DNA of 7,114 bases from a bacterium (GCA_030019105.1 JASEGY010000020.1:12096-19209), one strand, 5' to 3'; counted from the first letter of the stretch, positions 1 through 5,989 are shown. Translations and numbers: made by a program. The notes: generated by a model not told the origin, from the sequence alone.

Positions 1-44
1 ATCGTTTCGGCCACTCAAGTCGAAAATGGGAAATGGGAAATTAG

Positions 45-92
45 GAAATGGGAAGTATGAAGTATCTTGATTTACTTCCTATTTTCCATTTC
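45..92. repeat. Simple-sequence inverted repeat after argC
   Basis: Two 20-base arms (45-64 and 73-92) pair at about 17 of 20 positions around an 8-base loop. The arms are purine/pyrimidine-biased and built from reiterated GGAAGTA- and GAAATGG-like words, which continue on both sides (about 24-106) and run into the last codons of argC. Lying just beyond the argC stop, the hairpin could end or protect the argC transcript, but no U-tract follows it on the minus strand. I therefore call it a repeat rather than a terminator. Confidence 0.6.
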
Positions 93-99
93 TTACTTC

Positions 100-1131
100 C
101 TATTTTAATCCTGTCTCCTCATCAAAACCAAACATCAGGTTCATATTCTGAACGGCCTGGCCTGAGGCGCCCTTGATCAGATTATCAATGGCCGAGATGA
201 CAAGCAGCCTGGAGGTACGCTCATCTATCTGCCAGCCAATCTCACAGTAGTTAGTTCCCACTACGTTTTTCACTCGGGGATAAGTCCTCTCAGGGAGAAG
301 CCGAATAAACGGCTGGCCCTGGTAAAAATCCTGATATATAACAGAGAGTGCTTCCCATTGAATCTTCTTCTTTAACCGCAGGTAAGCAGTCGAAAGGATA
401 CCCGAGGTAATCGGGACAAGATGGGGTGTAAAGGTAATCTTGATTGCTCTCCCGGCCAGGTTCGAAAGCTCTTGTTCTATCTCCGGTGTATGTTGATGTC
501 CGGCTACCTTGTAGGCCAGCATATCCTCGTTTATCTCCGGGAAATGAGCTGTTAGAGAAGGCGATCGTCCTGCCCCGGAGATACCAGTTTTGGAATCAAT
601 AATAATGTCATCCAATTCGACCGGATTGCGACCTTCCCGGACTAAAGGAGCCAGGGCAAGGATGATGCTGGTGGGATAACAGCCCGGATTAGCTATCAGG
701 GAGGCTGTTTTAATCTTTTCCCGGTATAGCTCAGGGAGTCCATACACCGCATTTTCCAGCAAATGTCGCTCCTTGTGGGCCACTTTATACCATGCCTCGT
801 AAACTTCAGGGTCCTTAAGCCGAAAATCAGCCGAGAGATCGATCACCTTCTTGCCCCGGGCCAAAAACTCAGGGGCAATTTCCATCGAGACCCGGTGAGG
901 CAGGGCCAGGAAAATGACATCCACCTGGGGAAGAATCACGCCCGTCCCTTCAAAGGGATGGCAAGTCATATCTACTTTCCCCCTAAAAAAAGGAAAGACC
1001 TCGCTTATCGAAACCGGGGCATCAAGTTTAGCCGTTAATGAGGTGATTTCCACCTCCGGATGCCGGCTAAGAATTCGAATCAATTCTTTCCCGCCATATC
1101 CCGTTGCTCCGATTATTCCTGCTCTGATCAT
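100..1131 (-). CDS. argC: N-acetyl-gamma-glutamyl-phosphate reductase
   Basis: Catalyses the NADPH-dependent reduction of N-acetyl-gamma-glutamyl phosphate to N-acetylglutamate semialdehyde, the third step of arginine biosynthesis in the cytoplasm. The 343-residue product has the usual length for the family. The N-terminal Rossmann fold shows GATGYGG (8-14). The catalytic cysteine is C151 in ANPGCYPTS, the substrate-binding region includes SKTGISGAGR (180-189), and GHQHTPEIEQ (211-220) carries the conserved histidine. The C-terminal DNLIKGASGQAVQNMNLMFG block (316-335) is also typical. The ATG at 1131 is preceded by AGAGGTGA at 1138-1145 with good spacing. No other arg gene is in the window, and upstream DNA is repeat-filled for nearly 1 kb, so it is probably transcribed alone or as the first gene of an operon continuing off the left edge. 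No ARG box or other operator was recognised. Confidence 0.97.
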   Translation of the reverse strand: MIRAGIIGATGYGGKELIRILSRHPEVEITSLTAKLDAPVSISEVFPFFRGKVDMTCHPFEGTGVILPQVDVIFLALPHRVSMEIAPEFLARGKKVIDLSADFRLKDPEVYEAWYKVAHKERHLLENAVYGLPELYREKIKTASLIANPGCYPTSIILALAPLVREGRNPVELDDIIIDSKTGISGAGRSPSLTAHFPEINEDMLAYKVAGHQHTPEIEQELSNLAGRAIKITFTPHLVPITSGILSTAYLRLKKKIQWEALSVIYQDFYQGQPFIRLLPERTYPRVKNVVGTNYCEIGWQIDERTSRLLVISAIDNLIKGASGQAVQNMNLMFGFDEETGLK

Positions 1132-1218
1132 TAATCTTCACCTCTATTTTTTGGAAGTATTCAGGTATCAGGTGTCGGCAGGAAGCTATGGAAGCTGAGA
1201 CTTGAATGCTTACTAAGT

Positions 1219-1303
1219 GCCTATCCCAAAACCTCTTCCGCGTGACCAGAAACCAGGTTTCTTTAAGAAACCTGGTTTCTATCGCCCCGGTTTTGGGATA
1301 GGC
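1219..1303. repeat. Nested palindromic element (about 85 bp)
   Basis: A perfect 15-bp outer inverted repeat, GCCTATCCCAAAACC at 1219-1233 and its complement at 1289-1303, encloses a second perfect inverted repeat. The inner arms are AGAAACCAGGTTTCTT at 1248-1263 and its complement at 1265-1280, separated by one base. Each inner arm is itself almost palindromic. The structure would fold as a long stem with a strong apical hairpin. It lacks an open reading frame and looks like a small non-autonomous element; the outer ends resemble insertion-sequence termini, but no family is assigned. Confidence 0.75.
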
Positions 1304-1434
1304 TCTGAACAGATACTATCACAAAATATCTCTTCTGTCAAGGTGATTTAAAAGGCAGCAGCAATTCTCATTTTGAAAAAATGTAGGACAAGAAGAAAGG
1401 GAGAAAAAGGAGAATGGGAGAGGAATTCTTGAAT

Positions 1435-1445
1435 CATTGCAAATT
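1435..1445 (+). repeat. 11-bp direct repeat, left flank of the 1446-1598 element
   Basis: CATTGCAAATT directly abuts the left end of the 153-bp element and is repeated exactly at 1600-1610, one base beyond its right end. This fits a target-site duplication. A caveat is that the same word, inverted, also occurs at 1649-1659 as part of the host element's stem, so a repeat-rich host could produce it by chance. Confidence 0.55.
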
Positions 1446-1598
1446 TATAGCTTTTAAGATAATGTTTTTGGAGTAGGCGAGTTCAATATAGGCTACGTAG
1501 CTTTTGGAGTTAATCCTTTAGGATTTCATTACTTATGCAAGGCTAAAGCCTAAACTCCAATTACAACCAACCCCAAAATCTTTTTCTTAAATACTATA
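1446..1598. mobile_element. 153-bp MITE-like element, copy 1
   Basis: Begins TATAGCTTTTAAGATAATG and ends in an imperfect inverted copy; about 24 of 29 terminal bases match between the ends, including the TTTTGGGGT-like inner part. A second copy in the same orientation lies at 1951-2104; the copies are about 90% alike by eye and nearly identical at the ends. A 53-bp palindromic element occupies 1506-1558. There is no reading frame of note, so it would need a transposase supplied elsewhere. It lies inside another inverted-repeat element and is flanked by an 11-bp direct repeat. Confidence 0.7.
1506..1558 (+). repeat. 53-bp palindromic element, copy 1
   Basis: Ends are GGAGTT and AACTCC. Inside are two separate small hairpins, AATCCTTTAGGATT and AGGCTAAAGCCT, joined by an A/T-rich linker. 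Compared on one strand, this copy differs from the copy at 1792-1844 by a single base. It sits 60 bases from the left end of the larger 153-bp element. Confidence 0.8.
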
Positions 1599-1599
1599 G

Positions 1600-1610
1600 C
1601 ATTGCAAATT
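1600..1610 (+). repeat. 11-bp direct repeat, right flank of the 1446-1598 element
   Basis: Exact second copy of CATTGCAAATT (first at 1435-1445). It also pairs with the inverted copy at 1649-1659 around an A/T-rich loop. Confidence 0.55.
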
Positions 1611-1740
1611 GATCATTTTAAATTCGAAATGCTCAATGCTAATTTTGCAATTTGCAATGAATTACATTCTCCATTTCCCCATCTTCCCCCTTTCTCCTTA
1701 TTCTTACACAAATTCTGCCTAAATGAGAATTGCTGAAAAG

Positions 1741-1900
1741 AGGGACGGTTCAAAAATCGTCCATTTTCTTGTGAAACCTTGCGTTCTTTCTGGAGTTTAG
1801 GCTTTAGCCTTGCATAACTAATGAAATCCTAAAGGATTAACTCCGGAAAGTTAATGATAATTTTTAGCCGCAAGCTTTCACAGTAAGGTGAACCATCCCT
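1741..1900. mobile_element. Inverted-repeat element hosting a 53-bp element
   Basis: AGGGACGGTTCA at 1741-1752 is matched by an inverted copy at 1889-1900 (11 of 12). A second inner pair, GTGAAACCTTGCG at 1771-1783 and its complement at 1869-1881, matches at 12 of 13. A lone 53-bp palindromic element lies inside at 1792-1844. No coding capacity is seen. It begins only 5 bases after the end of the 1359-1735 element. Confidence 0.55.
1792..1844 (-). repeat. 53-bp palindromic element, copy 3, inverted
   Basis: Same 53-base element as at 1506-1558 and 2011-2063 but on the opposite strand, with one difference from the first copy. Unlike the other two it is not enclosed by the TATAG-ended 153-bp element. 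This indicates that the 53-bp unit is or was mobile on its own. No target duplication is visible; the bases beyond the ends (TTCT and GGAA) slightly extend the inverted symmetry. Confidence 0.8.
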
Positions 1901-1950
1901 GAAATCTATATAATCTGTGAAATCTGTGTTCCTCTTTTTGTACGGCTAAG

Positions 1951-2104
1951 TATAGCTTTTAAGATAATGTTTTTGGGGTAAGCGAATTTAAGACAGGCTA
2001 TTTAACTTTTGGAGTTAATCCTTTAGGATTTCATTAGTTATGAAAGGCTAAAGCCTAAACTCCAATTGATATCCAACCCCAAAATCTTTTTCTTAAATAC
2101 TATA
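1951..2104. mobile_element. 154-bp MITE-like element, copy 2
   Basis: Second copy of the element at 1446-1598, in the same orientation, with the same TATAG and CTATA ends and the 53-bp core at the same offset. Its right end is 6 bases from the comM stop codon, so it lies directly in the comM 3' untranslated region and may act on transcript end formation or stability. No direct repeat is seen at its borders. Between it and the previous element (about 1901-1950) is a short stretch with AATCTGTGAAATCTGTG words and no recognised feature. Confidence 0.7.
2011..2063 (+). repeat. 53-bp palindromic element, copy 2
   Basis: Same orientation and same 60-base offset within the host element as copy 1. 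It differs from the copy at 1792-1844 by one base. The shared position implies that the 53-bp unit entered the larger element before that element multiplied. Confidence 0.8.
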
Positions 2105-2110
2105 GTTACG

Positions 2111-3646
2111 TCACACCCAGAGATTCCTATCTAAGCTGCGATACTGGATAGCTTCAGAGATATGATGGGGGAGGATATCTCTTTCTCCTTCTAAATCCGC
2201 AATAGTTCGGCCTACTTTCAGGATACGATCATAAGCCCGGGCTGAAAACCCCAGTTTATCAATCACTTCCTTCAGCAACAGTTTTCCTTCCTGATTAACC
2301 CGGGCGTATTTCTTTAACTCCTTTGGCCCCATTTGAGTATTACAGTAAATCTTTCTCTCCTGTGAGTAACGCTGCGCTTGCAAAACTCTGGCCTCATTTA
2401 CCCGGGTTCTGATACTATCCGAATCCTCTCCACAGGCATCTTTTTCTAAATCAATATATTTAGCTCGCGGCACTTCTACCTGGATGTCGATTCTGTCTAA
2501 GAGGGGGCCTGATATACGAGAGAGATATTTCTGAATCTGAAAGGGCGGACAACTACATGCCTTGTCAGGATCAGTCAGATACCCGCAGGGACATGGATTC
2601 ATGGCCGCGACCAGCATAAATTGAGCCGGAAAGGACAGGGAACTCCCCGCCCGGGCAATATTAACCACCCCGTCTTCAAGCGGCTGCCTTAAGACCTCAA
2701 GCACACTCCGGGGGAATTCAGGCAGTTCATCCAAAAATAGAACCCCATTATGAGCCAAACTCACTTCTCCCGGTTGAGGAAAATGCCCGCCCCCAATCAG
2801 GCCGGCATAAGAAACAGTGTGATGTGGAGCCCGAAAGGGACGCTGGGTCAGCAGAGAAACACGGGGCGGTAAAAGTCCTCTGATGGAGTGAATCTTGGTT
2901 GTTTCAATGGCTTCATTCAGGGTCATATCAGGTAGAATGCCCGGTAATCTTCTGGCCAACATAGTCTTGCCTGAACCAGGCGGCCCGATCATAAGGAGAT
3001 TGTGTCCCCCGGCGGCCGCTATTTCTATCGCCCTCTTTACATGTTGCTGCCCCTTCACCTCCCTGAAATCTGCTTCACAAGCAGCAGTTTGTTTAAATAT
3101 TTCGCTAAGATCAACCCGGGCAGGTGTGATTGTCTCTTCACCATTCAGAAATCGAACAATTTCATAAAGCGTCCTGCCCGGATAGACAGCCAGGTTCTTT
3201 ACTATGGCTGCTTCGTCCGCATTTTCAGAAGGGATGATCATCCCCGCTTTTTCTGTTCCGGACACAGCAACAGCCATAGAAAGACTTCCCTTGATGGACT
3301 TTACCCTTCCATCAAGAGAAAGTTCCCCGTTAATCACGTAACGTTGCAAGGCTTCGAGCTTTACCTGCCCGGCAGCCGCCAGGATGCCAAGGGCAATCGG
3401 CAGATCAAAGGCGGCCCCTTCTTTCTTGATATCAGCCGGGGCGAGATTAACGGTTACCCTCTTCGGGGGAAACTCAAATTGCGAGTTTTTAATAGCGGCT
3501 GTTACCCGCTCCCGGCTCTCCTTAACAGCCGTATCCGGCAAACCAACCAGGTTGAAAATCGGAAGACCAGGAGAGAGGTCTACCTCTACCCTGACTAAAT
3601 AGGCCTCAATCCCAAGACAGGCGCTTGAATCAAGTGTGGCTAACAT
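2111..3646 (-). CDS. comM: YifB/ComM-type Mg-chelatase-like AAA+ ATPase
   Basis: Full-length (511 residues) member of the YifB/ComM family. ComM of naturally transformable bacteria is a hexameric helicase that promotes branch migration when incoming single-stranded DNA integrates; in many other bacteria the role is less clear. The N-terminal ChlI-like domain (about 1-170) has the family segments PGLPIFNLVGLPDTAVKESR and NLAPADIKKEGAAFDLPIAL. The AAA+ core has Walker A GPPGSGKT (221-228), RAPHHTVSYAGLIGGG (272-287) and Walker B VLFLDE (302-307). A four-cysteine cluster follows (C352, C354, C364, C366), probably zinc-binding. The C-terminal helical domain carries the typical FSARAYDRILKVGRTIADLEG. 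The ATG at 3646 is 6 bases after the stop of the upstream GGDEF gene, with a modest GGGAG further upstream, so it is probably co-transcribed. The stop is followed almost at once by a MITE-like element. Confidence 0.95.
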   Translation of the reverse strand: MLATLDSSACLGIEAYLVRVEVDLSPGLPIFNLVGLPDTAVKESRERVTAAIKNSQFEFPPKRVTVNLAPADIKKEGAAFDLPIALGILAAAGQVKLEALQRYVINGELSLDGRVKSIKGSLSMAVAVSGTEKAGMIIPSENADEAAIVKNLAVYPGRTLYEIVRFLNGEETITPARVDLSEIFKQTAACEADFREVKGQQHVKRAIEIAAAGGHNLLMIGPPGSGKTMLARRLPGILPDMTLNEAIETTKIHSIRGLLPPRVSLLTQRPFRAPHHTVSYAGLIGGGHFPQPGEVSLAHNGVLFLDELPEFPRSVLEVLRQPLEDGVVNIARAGSSLSFPAQFMLVAAMNPCPCGYLTDPDKACSCPPFQIQKYLSRISGPLLDRIDIQVEVPRAKYIDLEKDACGEDSDSIRTRVNEARVLQAQRYSQERKIYCNTQMGPKELKKYARVNQEGKLLLKEVIDKLGFSARAYDRILKVGRTIADLEGERDILPHHISEAIQYRSLDRNLWV

Positions 3647-3652
3647 TCTAAA

Positions 3653-4693
3653 TTAATCCGCTCCCTTTATTTCCGGGCACCAAATAACTCTATCCTTTCC
3701 TTCCTGTTTAGCCTGATAGAGCGCCTTTTCTGCTCCTTCAACAAGAGAGGCTTGAATTTCTAAGTAAAGCTGACCGGCCTCATCTTTTTTCTTACCCTTG
3801 AGTAGTTGTTTCAATCTCTCAGTGAAAGGCTCTTTTTCTGCTGATGGTTCGTAACTGGCTACACCACCACTTATGCTGATTTCACCTGCCGGATGCGAAA
3901 CAAAAGGATGTTCCTTAACCATAAATCTTATTCGTTCAGCTACATTTGCCCCGTTTCTCAGGGCCGTCACCGGAAGGACACAGGCAAATACTTCCCCCCC
4001 GTAGCGAAAGACCAAATCTACTTCTCTTAGACAGTCCTTAATCAGAGAAGCCATTTCAAACAGGAGCTTATCCCCCTCCTGATAACCATGTCTCTTATTA
4101 TACTGATTAAAGTCATCGATGTCAAGCATAATTAGTGATAAAGGATAATGATATCGAAGGGTTTCTTTAATTTCAGAAGAGAGATAGGTCTGGAAAAACC
4201 CATAGCTGTAAAGGCCGGTCAGCTTGTCAGTGACCTCAGTTTCCCTGATTTTCCGTTGAAGATTTTCTACTTTTTTCAGGTGTTTATCTTCTGCTTGTCT
4301 AACCCGCTCTTGATAATTAGAAATCAGTCCAAAACTAATTGAGTTAAGGCAGCCATCGATTTCTTTAACGGCATCAAGAACATAGATTGTCTCTTCACCA
4401 TACTCCTCAAGGATAATGGGCATAAGGGTCGTTTTAAAACCAGTCAGGATCTTTTCACTTTCGACCAGATCAATATCAGAAAGACCTTTTTGCTGTTTTA
4501 TTTTTTCGTTAATCAGGGTGTCCACTAAACTCCTGTCACCTTCAGAAGCCATAAGGCCTACTCCCTGGAGAAAAGACCGGCATTCCTCCTCTAACTCAGC
4601 TTTAGGTTTTTTTAGACCTTCTACTACCAGGAGACTCTTGATCCAGGCGCTCAAGATTTCTTCTTCTCTTTTAAGAAGCAGTTCAGAAAGCAT
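3653..4693 (-). CDS. Atypical GGDEF-domain protein with RsbRD-like N-terminus
   Basis: 346 residues, no signal peptide or membrane span, so cytoplasmic. Residues 1-125 are helical, and the LLKREEEILSAWIKSLL start resembles the RsbRD_N sensor-type domain; this is a family-level guess. A short coiled coil (about 128-155) leads into a GGDEF domain (about 155-338). The domain keeps KLTGLYSYGFF, the metal-binding aspartate D191 in LDIDDFNQYN, and the downstream HGYQEGD. The signature is GGEVF (232-236) instead of GG(D/E)EF, so the fourth position is valine. The inhibitory-site motif RxxD (R223, D226) stands at the standard distance before it. About 25 extra residues, lysine-rich at 296-304, separate SISGGVASYE from the final ALYQAKQEGKDRV. 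It may be a weak cyclase or a c-di-GMP-binding protein. The ATG has AAGGAGGT at 4698-4705, and the gene overlaps the end of yraN by 11 bp. Confidence 0.88.
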   Translation of the reverse strand: MLSELLLKREEEILSAWIKSLLVVEGLKKPKAELEEECRSFLQGVGLMASEGDRSLVDTLINEKIKQQKGLSDIDLVESEKILTGFKTTLMPIILEEYGEETIYVLDAVKEIDGCLNSISFGLISNYQERVRQAEDKHLKKVENLQRKIRETEVTDKLTGLYSYGFFQTYLSSEIKETLRYHYPLSLIMLDIDDFNQYNKRHGYQEGDKLLFEMASLIKDCLREVDLVFRYGGEVFACVLPVTALRNGANVAERIRFMVKEHPFVSHPAGEISISGGVASYEPSAEKEPFTERLKQLLKGKKKDEAGQLYLEIQASLVEGAEKALYQAKQEGKDRVIWCPEIKGAD

Positions 4694-5069
4694 AATGACC
4701 TCCTTCTAATTGAAAGGCGTTTTTAATTAATTCAATTTGTTCGCCTTTATCTGATTTAGTAACAGCCACGACATCGAAGCGGCAGTCAGCCTTGCCTAAA
4801 AGATTTTGTTCCGTGAGATAGTAAAGGGCTACCCTCGATATTTGCCTTTGTTTCCTTTTCCCCACGGCTAATTGTGGAAGACCGTAACTCAGACTTTCTC
4901 TTGTCTTGACCTCAATGAAGGCAATATAGTCCTTTTCTCTGCCAATGATGTCTATCTCGCCTAATGCACAGCGATAGTTTTTCTCCAGGATAGTATACCC
5001 GCGTTTTTTCAGGTACTTTATGGTCTCTTCTTCACCCTCTTCACCGAGTGCTATTCGCTCCTGGGTCAT
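4683..5069 (-). CDS. yraN: YraN family (UPF0102) nuclease-fold protein
   Basis: 128 residues, the usual size. YraN proteins have a restriction-endonuclease-like fold related to Holliday-junction resolvases; their cellular role is not settled. The sequence shows the conserved LGEEGEE helix (E10 region), NYRCALGEIDII (31-42, with D40) and FIEVKTRES (51-59, with E53 and K55). Together these form a PD-(D/E)xK-type active-site pattern, so the catalytic residues look intact. The ATG at 5069 is preceded by GGTGGAGG at about 5075-5083. It is the first gene of a run with the GGDEF gene (11-bp overlap) and comM. yraN next to comM is a recurrent bacterial arrangement, which supports both calls. Confidence 0.93.
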   Translation of the reverse strand: MTQERIALGEEGEEETIKYLKKRGYTILEKNYRCALGEIDIIGREKDYIAFIEVKTRESLSYGLPQLAVGKRKQRQISRVALYYLTEQNLLGKADCRFDVVAVTKSDKGEQIELIKNAFQLEGGHYAF

Positions 5070-5105
5070 TTATCGCCTCCACCTTATTTTACCTTTTTCT
5101 CTTCC

Positions 5106-5354
5106 TTAGCGGTAAACATCTTTGCGATGTTTTACTCGATAGATAGTAACCACCTTTGTTTTGTCATCGATTTCATAAAGGACTCGATAATTCCCAATAC
5201 GGATACGCCAATCAGCCGGCCCTATTTTTTTTATCCCAAAAAGCCTCGGCTCTACCTTAAGAGTTGCAATAGCCTCTTCAATCCTCTGGTAATCTCTGTC
5301 AGGGATAGAATCAAGTTCCTTTCTAACCCTGGCTTCATACCTTATTCGATACAT
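5106..5354 (-). CDS. RelE/ParE-family toxin
   Basis: 82-residue protein with the RelE/ParE fold pattern: an N-terminal strand (MYRIRYEARV), two helices with KELDSIPDRDYQRIEEAIATL, then ADWRIRIGNYRVLYEIDDKTKVVTIYRVKHRKDVYR compressed into the typical C-terminal sheet. R50, R52, R57, Y60, H76, R77 and Y81 are in the usual places for basic or aromatic residues in RelE-type ribosome-dependent mRNA endonucleases. The ending (KHRKDVYR) is characteristic of RelE-like rather than gyrase-targeting ParE proteins, but this is not decisive. The start overlaps the end of the upstream antitoxin gene by 20 bp, implying translational coupling. Thirty-six bases separate its stop from yraN, and no terminator is seen there. 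Confidence 0.9.
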   Translation of the reverse strand: MYRIRYEARVRKELDSIPDRDYQRIEEAIATLKVEPRLFGIKKIGPADWRIRIGNYRVLYEIDDKTKVVTIYRVKHRKDVYR

Positions 5355-5550
5355 CCTGCTTTCTCCTTCGCTCTTTTATATACTCATCAAAATCAAAGAA
5401 CTCAGAAGCCTCAGCTTTTGCTTTAAGAATGTCCTGAGCATCTTCAATATCCTCCAGTAATTCAACGAAAGCAGGATTTTCCTTTACTCTCTCCCACAGG
5501 TTCCTGGAAATTGTTACTACCTCTTCATCTTTTACTACTGTCTGCGGCAT
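5335..5550 (-). CDS. Antitoxin partner of the RelE/ParE-family toxin
   Basis: 71-residue acidic protein encoded directly upstream of, and overlapping, the RelE/ParE toxin gene, the standard antitoxin-first order. The N-terminus (MPQTVVKDEEVVTISRNLWERVKENP) suggests a short strand followed by helices that could form a DNA-binding dimer. The C-terminal half is a charged helix (about 35-67, with EFFDFDEYIKERRRK) likely to wrap the toxin. I do not recognise a specific antitoxin family with certainty. A strong ribosome-binding site, TGGAGGTGAT at 5557-5566, precedes the ATG, consistent with antitoxin being made in excess. The 37-base gap to the upstream higA-like gene might allow co-transcription. 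Confidence 0.82.
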   Translation of the reverse strand: MPQTVVKDEEVVTISRNLWERVKENPAFVELLEDIEDAQDILKAKAEASEFFDFDEYIKERRRKQDVSNKV

Positions 5551-5587
5551 CTTTCTATCACCTCCAGTTAATTATCATTATCCCAGA

Positions 5588-5884
5588 TTAAGCAACACGC
5601 ATCTCAACAGGAACAACTCGAATATCAGCAGAATGTTGCCGGGCTTGCCAAAGATCATAAGCGTTTTGCAGCCTGAGCCAGTGCGGCGCATTCGGCTTGC
5701 CAAACGTCATTTCAAGCCGCAACGCCATCTCCGGTGTGACTGTGCCGTATTCGTTGAGTATCTTGTAAAGGGTCTTCCGACTCACACCCAGATGACAGGC
5801 TGCTTCGGTAACAGACAACCCCAAAGGCTCAATCACCAGTTCCTTAAGAATCTCGCCCAGATGGGCAGGGTTATGCATGCTCAT
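5588..5884 (-). CDS. higA: HigA-family addiction-module antitoxin, no HigB beside it
   Basis: 98-residue XRE-type DNA-binding antitoxin. The start [43 protein letters not shown] is the characteristic HigA opening and includes the helix-turn-helix (about 24-45). [33 protein letters not shown] (50-82) completes the family signature. HigA binds the HigB RNase toxin and represses its own operon. I chose the ATG at 5884 because GAGGAGGT at 5890-5897 lies 5 bases upstream; a longer reading from TTG at 5899 would start within that site. In the usual higBA order the toxin would be immediately upstream (5900-6060), but that stretch contains only palindromic repeats. Its base composition looks richer in G+C than the flanking toxin-antitoxin genes, which hints at separate acquisition. 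It may be an orphan antitoxin or repressor. Confidence 0.9.
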   Translation of the reverse strand: MSMHNPAHLGEILKELVIEPLGLSVTEAACHLGVSRKTLYKILNEYGTVTPEMALRLEMTFGKPNAPHWLRLQNAYDLWQARQHSADIRVVPVEMRVA

Positions 5885-5889
5885 GGCAT

Positions 5890-5897
5890 ACCTCCTC
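5890..5897 (-). promoter_or_regulatory. Ribosome-binding site fixing the higA start
   Basis: GAGGAGGT read on the minus strand, 5 bases before the ATG at 5884. It rules out the longer TTG start and the out-of-frame ATG at 5889. Confidence 0.8.
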
Positions 5898-5908
5898 AAC
5901 AGTGTTAT

Positions 5909-5962
5909 AGTCCCGTAAGGGACGGCTGAAGCTAAGCTTCTTTCAGTCGTCCCTACGGGACT
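5909..5962. repeat. Palindromic repeat between higA and the nucleotidyltransferase
   Basis: AGTCCCGTAAGGGACGGCTGAA (5909-5930, shown in the sequence) has a near-perfect inverted partner at 5941-5962, with one extra A in the left arm and one mismatch. The loop contains AAGCTTAGC-like symmetry of its own. Each arm includes a smaller GTCCC/GGGAC palindrome. It occupies the position where a HigB gene or the higA promoter would be expected and could affect higA transcription. Confidence 0.75.
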
Positions 5963-5967
5963 TGGTC
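5948..5967 (+). repeat. 20-bp direct repeat, copy 1
   Basis: CGTCCCTACGGGACTTGGTC, identical to 6021-6040 and spaced 73 bases from it start to start. The first 13 bases after C form the palindrome GTCCCTACGGGAC. The first copy is also the right arm of the 5909-5962 hairpin. Confidence 0.85.
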
Positions 5968-5989
5968 TTGGTTGTTGATTGTCCCTGAT

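Larger units (their letters stand above)
1359..1735. mobile_element. Inverted-repeat element split by a second element
   Basis: The outer ends are perfect 15-bp inverted repeats: CAGCAATTCTCATTT at 1359-1373 and its complement at 1721-1735. The inner ends of the arms are a perfect 11-bp pair: CATTGCAAATT at 1435-1445 and its complement at 1649-1659. Both arms are exactly 87 bases long, and between their conserved ends each is purine-rich on the corresponding strand though diverged. The element at 1446-1598 interrupts it. Removing that insert and one flanking 11-bp copy leaves an element of about 212 bp. No coding capacity is visible, so it is probably a non-autonomous MITE-like element. Confidence 0.6.

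Noticed and set aside
763..1198. Plus-strand open frames across argC
   Set aside because: They lie antisense to a clear argC, have no recognisable domain and no ribosome-binding site; treated as shadows.
1132..1218. Arginine operator or riboswitch upstream of argC
   Set aside because: Apart from the ribosome-binding site, only TCAGGTATCAGGTGTC-like repeat words are seen; no ARG-box palindrome or structured leader.
2895..3602. Plus-strand open frames across comM
   Set aside because: Antisense shadows of a well-supported ATPase gene; composition follows the opposite-strand codons.
5885..5899. Longer higA start at TTG 5899
   Set aside because: That start lies inside the ribosome-binding site for the ATG at 5884, which also gives the usual HigA N-terminus.
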